The notes below the pieces were generated by a model that saw only the letters and a list, made by a program, of their open reading frames with translations, was not told the DNA's origin and ran no database searches. The translations under genes and the position numbers were made by a program. From Rhodospirillales bacterium (GTDB lineage Bacteria > Pseudomonadota > Alphaproteobacteria > Rhodospirillales > Magnetospirillaceae): a stretch of 5,744 nt of DNA. Within the stretch, counting starts at the first letter, position 1; every line of letters starts with the position of its first letter. The stretch lies in contig JASHSH010000443.1 of assembly GCA_030040955.1 (NCBI GenBank), positions 1 through 5,744 on the forward strand, given 5' to 3'. Shown here piece by piece: positions 1-5,744 of the stretch.

Positions 1-290
1 AGCATGCCGTCGATGTCGGCAGCCTGCCCCCGCTCACCGCGCGGCAGAAGCATGAACTGGCGGTACTGGCCACGCGCACCGACGCGCGGATCGATTTCAG
101 CGACATTCCGGCGCTGACCCAGGAATTTTGGGCGCGGGCGGTGCGCAATCCGTTGTATCGCCCCACTAAGACGCTCACCACGCTGCGCATCGATTCCGAT
201 GTGCTGGCTTGGCTGCGTTCGCAGGGGAAAGGGTATCAATCCCGCATCAACGCCATTCTCCGCCGAGAAATGCTTTCGTCGATCAAGTGA
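1..290 (+). CDS. brnA: BrnA-family antitoxin (DUF4415), 5' end outside window
   Basis: This is an open frame entering from the left edge (first full codon at 3) and ending at TGA 288-290, with 95 residues visible. The sequence carries the hallmarks of BrnA antitoxins: an acidic entry motif IDFSDIPALTQEFW (visible residues 30-43), then YRPTK, then a ribbon-helix-helix-like DNA-binding segment beginning TTLRIDSDVLAWL and continuing through GKGYQSRINAILR (visible residues 75-87). BrnA proteins neutralise the BrnT ribonuclease-type toxin and repress their own promoter; brnT normally sits just upstream of brnA. No ATG, GTG or TTG occurs in this frame before the conserved core, so the start lies upstream of the window and the toxin, if there is one, is not visible. 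The visible length is already about the usual full length of the family, so little should be missing. Family assignment is confident; membership of a working toxin-antitoxin pair is inference. Confidence 0.85.
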   Translation, partial: HAVDVGSLPPLTARQKHELAVLATRTDARIDFSDIPALTQEFWARAVRNPLYRPTKTLTTLRIDSDVLAWLRSQGKGYQSRINAILRREMLSSIK

Positions 291-294
291 CCGG

Positions 295-309
295 CGACGA
301 CATTCGTCG
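295..309 (+). other. Small hairpin just after the antitoxin stop codon
   Basis: A perfect 6-bp inverted repeat (CGACGA, loop CAT, TCGTCG) begins 4 nt after the antitoxin TGA. It could protect the transcript's 3' end or weakly promote termination. No run of T follows it, so it does not meet the pattern of an intrinsic terminator, and short repeats of this kind arise by chance in GC-rich DNA. The rest of the 98-nt gap up to the next start (291-388) shows no convincing promoter; TTGGCG at 316-321 resembles a -35 box but has no good -10 partner at normal spacing. Confidence 0.25.
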
Positions 310-388
310 AGTGCGTTGGCGCATGTCCACCTTTTCAATACCGGCGCGATTGGTTATCTCTCGCCCTATGCGGGGAGCAGCGAGGCGG

Positions 389-721
389 ATGTCGAAAGAC
401 CGGCGGGCGGCGGGATTGCCGCGCCTTGCCGCGGCCGCGCTCGTCGCCATGCTCGCTTCGGGAGTCCCCGCCCGCGCCGCCGAAGTGGCGATGACCTGCA
501 CCAACCCGTACAGCGGCATCAGTTGGGACGTGCGCATCGACTACGACAAGCGCACCGTCGATTCGTTCCCGGCCGATGTGAGCGACGCGCGCATCTCCTG
601 GCACGACGACCGCGACGGCGGCAACTACCGGCTCGACCGCGCCACCGGCAAGCTCACGGTGGTGGTCGCCTCCAGCACGGGGGGCTATTTCCTCTACGAT
701 CGCTGCGAGCCCAAGCATTGA
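389..721 (+). CDS. Small secreted (periplasmic) protein of unknown function
   Basis: A 110-residue protein that I cannot assign to a named family. The first 30 residues look like a Sec signal peptide: a basic start (MSKDRR), a hydrophobic core around residues 13-26 (LAAAALVAMLASGV) and an A-x-A-type cleavage site at ARA|AE (about residue 30). The predicted mature part is about 80 residues with alternating polar/hydrophobic strands, three aromatic-rich stretches, and exactly two cysteines, C37 near the mature N-terminus and C106 near the C-terminus, which could form a disulfide in the periplasm. The frame is open further upstream with in-frame ATGs at 323 and 368. ATG 389 is preferred because it puts the basic n-region directly before the hydrophobic core and follows a purine-rich stretch (GGGGAG 372-377, GAGG 382-385). 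The stop is 12 nt before the kinase/phosphatase start, which suggests one transcript. Gene reality is well supported; function is unknown. Confidence 0.75.
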   Translation: MSKDRRAAGLPRLAAAALVAMLASGVPARAAEVAMTCTNPYSGISWDVRIDYDKRTVDSFPADVSDARISWHDDRDGGNYRLDRATGKLTVVVASSTGGYFLYDRCEPKH

Positions 722-723
722 GG
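719..723 (+). promoter_or_regulatory. Shine-Dalgarno overlapping upstream stop codon
   Basis: TGAGG contains both the TGA stop of the small secreted protein and a short Shine-Dalgarno match, 10 nt before ATG 734. This arrangement lets ribosomes finishing the first gene re-initiate on the kinase/phosphatase. The match is short, so strength is uncertain. Confidence 0.45.
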
Positions 724-733
724 CCGCGGCGCG

Positions 734-2437
734 ATGGCTGAGGCGGCGGCCGGGCCGCGCGCGAGCATCGGCTTCGCCACCGAGACCGGGCCGCGTCCGC
801 GCAACGAGGATTTCGCCGGCGCCGCCAACGGGGCCGAGCTGCCGAACCCGCGCCGCGAGGTGATCGCCGCCATCGCCGACGGGATCGGCGGCGCGAAGGG
901 CGGCCGGGTCGCCGCCGAAACCGCGGTGCGCGGCTTCCTCGACGGATTTTGGGACCTGCCCGAGAGCCTGGGCGTGCGCCGCGCCGGCGCGCGCATCGTC
1001 GATTCGCTCAACGAATGGATTTTCGCCCTCGGCCGGCGCGATCCCGACCTCGCCGGCATGGGCTGCACCTTCACCGCGCTCGTATTGCGCGGCCGCGCGG
1101 CCTATGTGCTGCACGCCGGCGACAGCCGCGCCTACCGCCTGTCGGGCGAGCGGCTGTCGCGGCTCACCGAGGACCATCTGCGGTCCGGGCCCGGCGGGCG
1201 GCAGGTGCTTACCCGCGCGCTCGGCGTCGAGACCGAAGTCAGGCTCGACTATCTCGACCTGCCCGCCGCGTTGCACGACCGCTTCCTCCTGTGCAGCGAC
1301 GGCATTCACGGCGTGCTCGCCGAACACACGATCGGCGACATATTGCGCGCGCGCTCGGCGCCCGCCGACACCGCGCACGCGCTGGTCTCGGCCGCGCTCG
1401 CCGCCGGCAGCGACGACAATTGCACCGCCCTCGTGCTCGATCTGGTCGGCCTGCCCACCGCCGAGGCCGCCGATATCGGCGGACCGATCGCCCAGCTCGC
1501 CATCGTGCCCACGCCCGAACTCGGCGCCGCCATCGACGGTTATTCGCTCCAGGCGCTGATTTCGGACGGGCGCTACAGCCGGCTGTTCGGCGCGGCCGAC
1601 GAGCTGGAGGGCGGCGAGGTCGCGCTCAAATTCCCCAAGCCCGAGGTGGCGGCGCACGCCACCTACCGCGCCGCCTTCGTGCGCGAGGCCTGGGTGGGCG
1701 CGCGCGTGCACAGCCCGTTCGTCGCCCGCGTTCTGGTTCCCGCGCCGGGACGGCAGAGTTGCCTCTATACGGTGATGCCGCTCTACCAGGGCGAGCTTTT
1801 GGAGACGCGGCTCGCGCGCCGCCCCTCCATCGGGCTGGAAGAGGGACGCAACATCGCGGTCAAACTCGCCCGCGCCGCCTCGGCGCTGCACCGCGCCGGC
1901 ATCGTCCATCGCGACATCAAGCCCGACAATGTGATGCTGGAAGCCGAGGGCGGGCTGAAGCTGCTCGATCTCGGCGTGGTGCGCGTGCCCGGCCTCGAGG
2001 ATTTCCCGCCCGAGGACATTCCCGGCACGCTGGCCTACATGGCGCCCGAAATGCTCGACGGCGAGCCGGGCAACGAATCGACCGACATCTATTCGCTCGG
2101 CGTCACCATGTTCCGCGCCTTCAGCGGCGAATATCCCTACGGCAACCTGGATGCGACCTCGCCGGGGCGGCTCGAACGCCCGATCGAGCTCGGCCGCCTG
2201 CGTCCCGACCTGCCGGCCTGGCTCCAGGCCACGCTGGCCCGCGCGCTCGCCCGCGATCCGGCCGAGCGGCCGCGCGACATGATCGAATTCGCCCACGAGA
2301 TGGAGGGAGGCCCGGCGCGCGAGAACCGGATCGCGCGCCGCCCGCGCACGCTGTACGAGCGCAACCCGCTGCGGTTCTGGCAGGTGGCGAGCGCGCTGCT
2401 CGCCATCGCGTTGCTGCTGTCGCTGTTGCGCCGCTAG
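734..2437 (+). CDS. Bifunctional PP2C phosphatase / Ser-Thr protein kinase with C-terminal membrane anchor
   Basis: A 567-residue fusion of two opposing activities. Residues about 9-238 form a PP2C (PPM) phosphatase with all the usual motifs: GPRPRNED (19-26), ADGIGG (48-53), AGDSRAYRL (128-136), LCSDG (186-190) and DDNCTALVL (227-235); D49, D189 and D228 are the expected metal ligands. Residues about 268-523 form a Hanks-type kinase: lysine K299 in VALKF, helix-C glutamate E318, catalytic HRDIKPDN (392-399, D394), D412 in a DLG variant of DFG, MAPE (436-439), D451 and R512. The ATP-binding glycine loop is poorly conserved (DGRYSRLFG, 278-286). Residues 548-565 are a hydrophobic helix ending in RR, so the protein is predicted to be tail-anchored with both enzymes in the cytoplasm. 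Both domains look catalytically complete. Fusions of this order are known in proteobacteria, in some cases near nitrogen-assimilation genes, which are not seen here. The substrate is unknown. Gene and domain calls are secure; biological role is not. Confidence 0.95.
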   Translation: MAEAAAGPRASIGFATETGPRPRNEDFAGAANGAELPNPRREVIAAIADGIGGAKGGRVAAETAVRGFLDGFWDLPESLGVRRAGARIVDSLNEWIFALGRRDPDLAGMGCTFTALVLRGRAAYVLHAGDSRAYRLSGERLSRLTEDHLRSGPGGRQVLTRALGVETEVRLDYLDLPAALHDRFLLCSDGIHGVLAEHTIGDILRARSAPADTAHALVSAALAAGSDDNCTALVLDLVGLPTAEAADIGGPIAQLAIVPTPELGAAIDGYSLQALISDGRYSRLFGAADELEGGEVALKFPKPEVAAHATYRAAFVREAWVGARVHSPFVARVLVPAPGRQSCLYTVMPLYQGELLETRLARRPSIGLEEGRNIAVKLARAASALHRAGIVHRDIKPDNVMLEAEGGLKLLDLGVVRVPGLEDFPPEDIPGTLAYMAPEMLDGEPGNESTDIYSLGVTMFRAFSGEYPYGNLDATSPGRLERPIELGRLRPDLPAWLQATLARALARDPAERPRDMIEFAHEMEGGPARENRIARRPRTLYERNPLRFWQVASALLAIALLLSLLRR

Positions 2438-2491
2438 CCCCCCTTCGATTGTACGCAATTCACGTGGTAATCTACGCGTAACCGGGGAGTC
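2438..2491 (+). promoter_or_regulatory. Comparatively AT-rich gap; possible promoter/operator of the histidine kinase
   Basis: Positions 2441-2480 are about 48% GC, clearly lower than the flanking genes. A TTGTAC -35-like box (2449-2454) is followed by TAATCT (2468-2473), but the 13-nt spacing is too short for a normal sigma-70 promoter. The segment also holds a direct repeat TACGC (2452-2456 and 2473-2477, 21 nt apart, two helical turns) and the palindrome CACGTG (2461-2466) between the copies, a layout compatible with a regulator-binding site. No terminator hairpin is visible after the upstream stop, so read-through from the kinase/phosphatase gene remains possible. Confidence 0.25.
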
Positions 2492-2497
2492 GGGAGG
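2492..2497 (+). promoter_or_regulatory. Strong Shine-Dalgarno that decides a CTG start
   Basis: GGGAGG ends 5 nt before CTG 2503. An in-frame TAA at 2479-2481 bounds the frame upstream, and no ATG, GTG or TTG lies between that stop and the end of the first membrane helix. The site therefore points to CTG 2503 as the initiation codon of the histidine kinase. Confidence 0.6.
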
Positions 2498-2502
2498 CAC
2501 CC

Positions 2503-5500
2503 CTGACGCGTCGTCGCCGCGCTGTATGGCTGCTGATCCTGCTGGCCCTCGCCGCGGTCGGGCTGGTCGGCGTGCTCCAGTTTTATGCCTCGTCCAGGGC
2601 CAACCTCGTCGAAGAGGCCGAGCGCGATCTGCAATTCGGCGCCTGGCGGGCGGCGGAAGATGCTAGCCGGCTGTTCGATCCCGCCGCCTTGATCACCGGC
2701 GAGATCGTCGAGGCCCGCCTGCCGGATCTTCCGCCCGCCGACATGCGCGCGGCGCTGTTCGCCATCGCCGCCTATCCGCTGCGCGGACATGCCGAGGTCG
2801 ACGGCGTCTATGTCGGCACCGTGGGCGGCGATTTCGTTCACATCACCAATCTGATTCCGGAGGCGCTGAAGGCGGGCGGCGAGCTGCCGCCGACCTACGA
2901 CCGCCCGATCCGGCGCGTGGTTTCGCGCGCCGGCGGACGGCTCGACGACCGCTGGTCGTTCCAGGACCCGGTCTCGCACGACTGGCTCACCTCGTCGGTC
3001 GCGCCGGTGCCGGCGAATTTCGATCCGCGCGAGCGGCCCTGGTTCCTCTCCGTCGTCGCCACCGGCAAGCCGGCCTGGAGCCAGCCCTATTCCTTCGCCT
3101 CCACGCAATCGCTGGGGATCACCTATTCGGCGCCGATCAAGGACGCGAACGGCGATCTGTGGGGCGTGGCCGGGGTCGATTTCGCGCTCGCCTCGCTCGA
3201 TGCGCTGGTCGACGAATACAGTGCGCAGCGGCTCGGCGCGGGCGGGTTCATGTTCATCGGGGCCGAGGACGGCACGTTGTTCGGCCGCGCGCGTCTGGCC
3301 GGCGGAGTTGGCGGGGCGGCGCGCGGGCAAAGGCCGTCGGCGACCGCGTCGATCCTGGACGCGAGCTTCGCGGGCAGCGACGCGCGCGTCCTGTTCGGCG
3401 CGCTGGCCGGGCGCACCAACGAGGTGGTCGTCGCCCACGGCCCGGCGCACGACCTGATCGGCATCCGCCTCCCGCTGAACCCGAATCTGGGCCTGCCCGA
3501 ATATGTCTATGTCGGGCGCTCGATGGACGCGGCCGCCGGCGCGGCGATCGCCGAGCTGCGCCGCAACCTCGCGATCCTCGCCGGCCTGGTCGCGATCGTG
3601 ATCGTGATCGGCGCCTACGCCGCGCGGCTGCAACGCGAGATCGTCTCGCGCCGGCGCACCGAGGAGGCGCTGCGCGAAAGCGAGGCCTATACCAAGCTGC
3701 TGTTCGAGGAATCGCACGTCCCGATCGCGGTCTCCGATCCCGAGACGCGCACCTTCATCGACGGCAACATGGCCGCGGTGCGCATCTACGGCTATTCGAG
3801 CCGCGAGGAGCTGATCGGCCGGCACGCGCTCGACGTCTCGGCCCAGGTCCAGCAAGACGGCACCCCCTCGCACATCGCGCTCGAGCGCCCGGACGCGGCG
3901 GTGGCGGGGTCCGGCGTCAGCCGGTTCGAATGGCGCCACCGCCGTCCCGACGGCGGGCAGTGGGACGCGATGGTGCATCTGATGGCGTTCAACTATCGCG
4001 GCCGCCGCCTGTTCCAGATCGCGCTCGACGACATCACCTTGCGCAAGCAGGCCGAGGCCGAGCTGAAACGCGCCAAGGAGCTGGCCGAGGAGGCGACCAA
4101 GCTCAAATCCTCGTTCCTCGCCATGATGAGCCATGAGATCCGCACGCCGATGAACGGCGTGATGAGCATGGCCGAGATGCTCGACCTCACCGAGCTCACC
4201 GAGGAGCAGCGCGGCATGTCGCAGGTGATCCGCGCCTCGGCCTCCGCGTTGCTCACCATCATCAACGACATTCTCGACTTCTCGAAGATCGAAGCCGGCA
4301 AGCTCGACATCGAAAGCGTGCCCTTCTCGCTCGTCGATGTCGCCGAGGGCGCCGCCGAGCTGGTCTGCGGGCGCGCCGAGGAGCGCGGCATCGATCTCAT
4401 CGTCGATCTCGATCCCGCGCTGCCCGACGCGCTGATCGGCGATCCGACCCGCCTGCGCCAGGTGCTGATCAACCTGCTCGGCAACGCGATCAAGTTCACG
4501 GAAGTCGGTTCGGTCGGGCTGCGGGTGACCGCGCTGCCCGCCGACGGCGCCGCGCTGCGCCTGCGCTTCGCGGTCGCCGACACCGGCATCGGGCTGAGCG
4601 CCGAGCAGCGGGCCAAGCTGTTCCAGCCCTTCGTGCAGGCGGATTCCTCGACCTCGCGGCGCTTCGGCGGCACCGGGCTCGGCCTCTCCATCTGCCACCG
4701 GCTGTGCGAAATGATGGGCGGGCGAATCGGCGTGGATTCCGAGCCCGGCAAGGGCTCGACCTTCTGGTTCGAGCTGCCCTTCGGGGTGGGCGACGCCGCG
4801 CCGCTCGCCCCCGAGACCGGTATCGCGGACGCCGAGATCGCGGCCGTGGGGTTCGAGGGCGCCGAGCGCGACTCGCTCGCGCGGCATCTGGAAGGTGCGG
4901 GCATCGCCGGCGCGCGCTGGCTTTCGATCGACGAGGCCACTTCCGGCGCAACCGAGGCCGGGATCGTACTCGTGCGCGCGCGGCAGACCGAATCCCCCGT
5001 GCTCCCCCTGGTCCGCGCGCTGTCCCGCGGCGCGCCCGCGCGCCGCATCGTGATCTGCGCGCCGCATGCGCTGGTCTCCACGCTCGGCGAGGCCAAGCGC
5101 GCCGGGGCCTTCGCCACCCTGACCGCGCCGCTCCGGCGCCAGCGCCTGTGGCATGTGATCGCCGCCGCGCTCGGCCGCGCGAGCCTGGCCGCGCGGCAGG
5201 CCGGCGCCGTCTCCGACGCGCTCGGCTGGGTGCCGCCTCCCGTCGAGGAGGCGCGCGCGGCGAACGCGCTGGTCCTGGTCGCCGAGGACAACGCGACCAA
5301 CCAGATCGTGATCAAGCGGCTGCTCGACCAGCGCGGCTATGCCCACGAGATCGCGCCGGACGGCGAGGCCGCGCTCGCGCTCGCCGAACGCGGCGGGCAT
5401 GGAATTCTGCTCACCGATTTCCATATGCCCAAGATGGACGGGTTCCAGCTCACCCGCGAAATCCGCCGCCGCGAGGCGGATTCGGGCCGCCGCCTGCCGA

Positions 5501-5744
5501 TCGTGGCGCTGACCGCGGACGCGCTCCAGGGCACCGCGCAGCAATGCCGCGACGCCGGCATGGACGGATATCTGACCAAGCCGATCAACAGCGGCGAGCT
5601 GACCGCCACGCTCGAGCGGCTCAACCCGCGGGCACTCGCGCTCCGCCGCCGCCCCGAGCCGGACGAATCGCGGCCCCGCGCGCCGGAACCCGAGACGGCG
5701 GAGACGGAGGCGGAGGCGGCCGAAATCGACCCCGAGATCATCGA
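2503..5744 (+). CDS. Hybrid sensor histidine kinase (Cache-PAS-HisKA-HATPase-pseudoREC-REC), 3' end outside window
   Basis: The 1080 visible codons give a membrane sensor of the BarA/BvgS-like unorthodox type. Numbered from CTG 2503: TM1 at 7-28 after an RRRR n-region; periplasmic Cache-like domain about 29-350, with the typical RPWF (178-181), GITYSAPIKD and GVAGVDFAL (D226) motifs; TM2 about 356-374; no HAMP, only a short charged coiled-coil linker; PAS about 390-512; HisKA about 534-601 with phospho-acceptor H544 in MMSHEIRTPMNG; HATPase to about 760 with N661 (N box), DTGIG 693-697 (G1), LFQPF (F box) and GGTGLGL 722-728 (G2). A receiver-like domain at about 776-893 has lost its key residues. 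A second receiver (about 922-1040) is complete: E928/D929, phospho-acceptor D972, T1004, K1026. A Pro/Glu/Ala-rich linker (about 1048-1074) then leads to IDPEII, resembling the first turn of an Hpt domain. Expected relay: H544 to D972 to Hpt to a response regulator outside the window. The ligand is unknown; Cache domains usually bind small metabolites. The start codon is the main uncertainty. Confidence 0.93.
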   Translation, partial: MTRRRRAVWLLILLALAAVGLVGVLQFYASSRANLVEEAERDLQFGAWRAAEDASRLFDPAALITGEIVEARLPDLPPADMRAALFAIAAYPLRGHAEVDGVYVGTVGGDFVHITNLIPEALKAGGELPPTYDRPIRRVVSRAGGRLDDRWSFQDPVSHDWLTSSVAPVPANFDPRERPWFLSVVATGKPAWSQPYSFASTQSLGITYSAPIKDANGDLWGVAGVDFALASLDALVDEYSAQRLGAGGFMFIGAEDGTLFGRARLAGGVGGAARGQRPSATASILDASFAGSDARVLFGALAGRTNEVVVAHGPAHDLIGIRLPLNPNLGLPEYVYVGRSMDAAAGAAIAELRRNLAILAGLVAIVIVIGAYAARLQREIVSRRRTEEALRESEAYTKLLFEESHVPIAVSDPETRTFIDGNMAAVRIYGYSSREELIGRHALDVSAQVQQDGTPSHIALERPDAAVAGSGVSRFEWRHRRPDGGQWDAMVHLMAFNYRGRRLFQIALDDITLRKQAEAELKRAKELAEEATKLKSSFLAMMSHEIRTPMNGVMSMAEMLDLTELTEEQRGMSQVIRASASALLTIINDILDFSKIEAGKLDIESVPFSLVDVAEGAAELVCGRAEERGIDLIVDLDPALPDALIGDPTRLRQVLINLLGNAIKFTEVGSVGLRVTALPADGAALRLRFAVADTGIGLSAEQRAKLFQPFVQADSSTSRRFGGTGLGLSICHRLCEMMGGRIGVDSEPGKGSTFWFELPFGVGDAAPLAPETGIADAEIAAVGFEGAERDSLARHLEGAGIAGARWLSIDEATSGATEAGIVLVRARQTESPVLPLVRALSRGAPARRIVICAPHALVSTLGEAKRAGAFATLTAPLRRQRLWHVIAAALGRASLAARQAGAVSDALGWVPPPVEEARAANALVLVAEDNATNQIVIKRLLDQRGYAHEIAPDGEAALALAERGGHGILLTDFHMPKMDGFQLTREIRRREADSGRRLPIVALTADALQGTAQQCRDAGMDGYLTKPINSGELTATLERLNPRALALRRRPEPDESRPRAPEPETAETEAEAAEIDPEII

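Noticed and set aside
291..315. Intrinsic terminator after the antitoxin gene
   Set aside because: A 6-bp hairpin exists but no T-tract follows, so it was listed only as a hairpin.
209..388. Upstream extension of the small secreted protein to TTG 209 or to ATG 323/368
   Set aside because: The TTG start would lie inside the antitoxin gene, and the longer forms bury the signal peptide behind an arginine-rich leader. ATG 389 gives a normal n-region and a nearby ribosome-binding stretch.
949..2481. A 510-codon + strand open frame overlapping the kinase/phosphatase in another frame
   Set aside because: Arg/Ala-dominated translation with no domain features; it is a frame shadow of the real gene.
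335..2500. A 721-codon open frame on the minus strand opposite the kinase/phosphatase
   Set aside because: Same reasoning: compositionally biased, no motifs, and fully overlaps a + strand gene with complete PP2C and kinase signatures.
2572..2574. GTG as the start of the histidine kinase
   Set aside because: It lies near the end of the first transmembrane helix, so starting there would delete the membrane anchor and n-region, and there is no good Shine-Dalgarno just before it.
3159..4136. A 325-codon + strand open frame inside the histidine kinase
   Set aside because: Extremely arginine-rich and motif-free; it is out of frame with the continuous Cache-TM-PAS coding sequence.
2434..5544. A 1036-codon open frame on the minus strand opposite the histidine kinase
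   Set aside because: Its product is low-complexity, rich in Arg/Gly/Ala/Asp/Glu, without recognisable motifs, and lies exactly antisense to a gene with intact Cache, PAS, HisKA, HATPase and receiver motifs. Long antisense frames are a by-product of strong GC bias at third codon positions.

Overview
This is a GC-rich window with dense coding and strong G/C preference at third codon positions. The protein content (a BrnA-type antitoxin, a PP2C/Ser-Thr kinase fusion and a large Cache/PAS hybrid histidine kinase) suggests a proteobacterial chromosome, most likely an alphaproteobacterium. That placement is inferred from composition and gene families only; no rRNA or other marker is present. All four genes lie on the + strand.

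Layout: (1) positions 1-290 hold the 3' part of a BrnA-family antitoxin whose start, and any BrnT toxin partner, lie upstream. (2) Positions 389-721 encode a small secreted protein of unknown function with a signal peptide and two cysteines. (3) Positions 734-2437, only 12 nt further on, encode a 567-residue protein with an N-terminal PP2C phosphatase, a C-terminal Ser/Thr kinase and a single membrane anchor at its extreme C-terminus. (4) After a 65-nt, comparatively AT-rich gap, a very large hybrid sensor histidine kinase runs off the end of the window: TM, periplasmic Cache-like sensor, TM, PAS, HisKA, HATPase, a degenerate receiver, an intact receiver, and what looks like the start of an Hpt domain.

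Genes 2 and 3 are probably co-transcribed. Gene 4 may be co-transcribed or may have its own promoter in the gap. Together they place a Ser/Thr phosphorylation/dephosphorylation module next to a multistep His-Asp phosphorelay sensor, both predicted to sit at the inner membrane, with a small periplasmic protein alongside. A functional link is plausible but rests only on adjacency. The most notable points are the histidine kinase's apparent CTG start behind a strong Shine-Dalgarno, its degenerate first receiver, and a kinase activation loop with no Ser/Thr before the conserved P+1 threonine. I saw no tRNA, rRNA, CRISPR array, insertion sequence or convincing Rho-independent terminator. The very long minus-strand open frames are shadows of the + strand genes.
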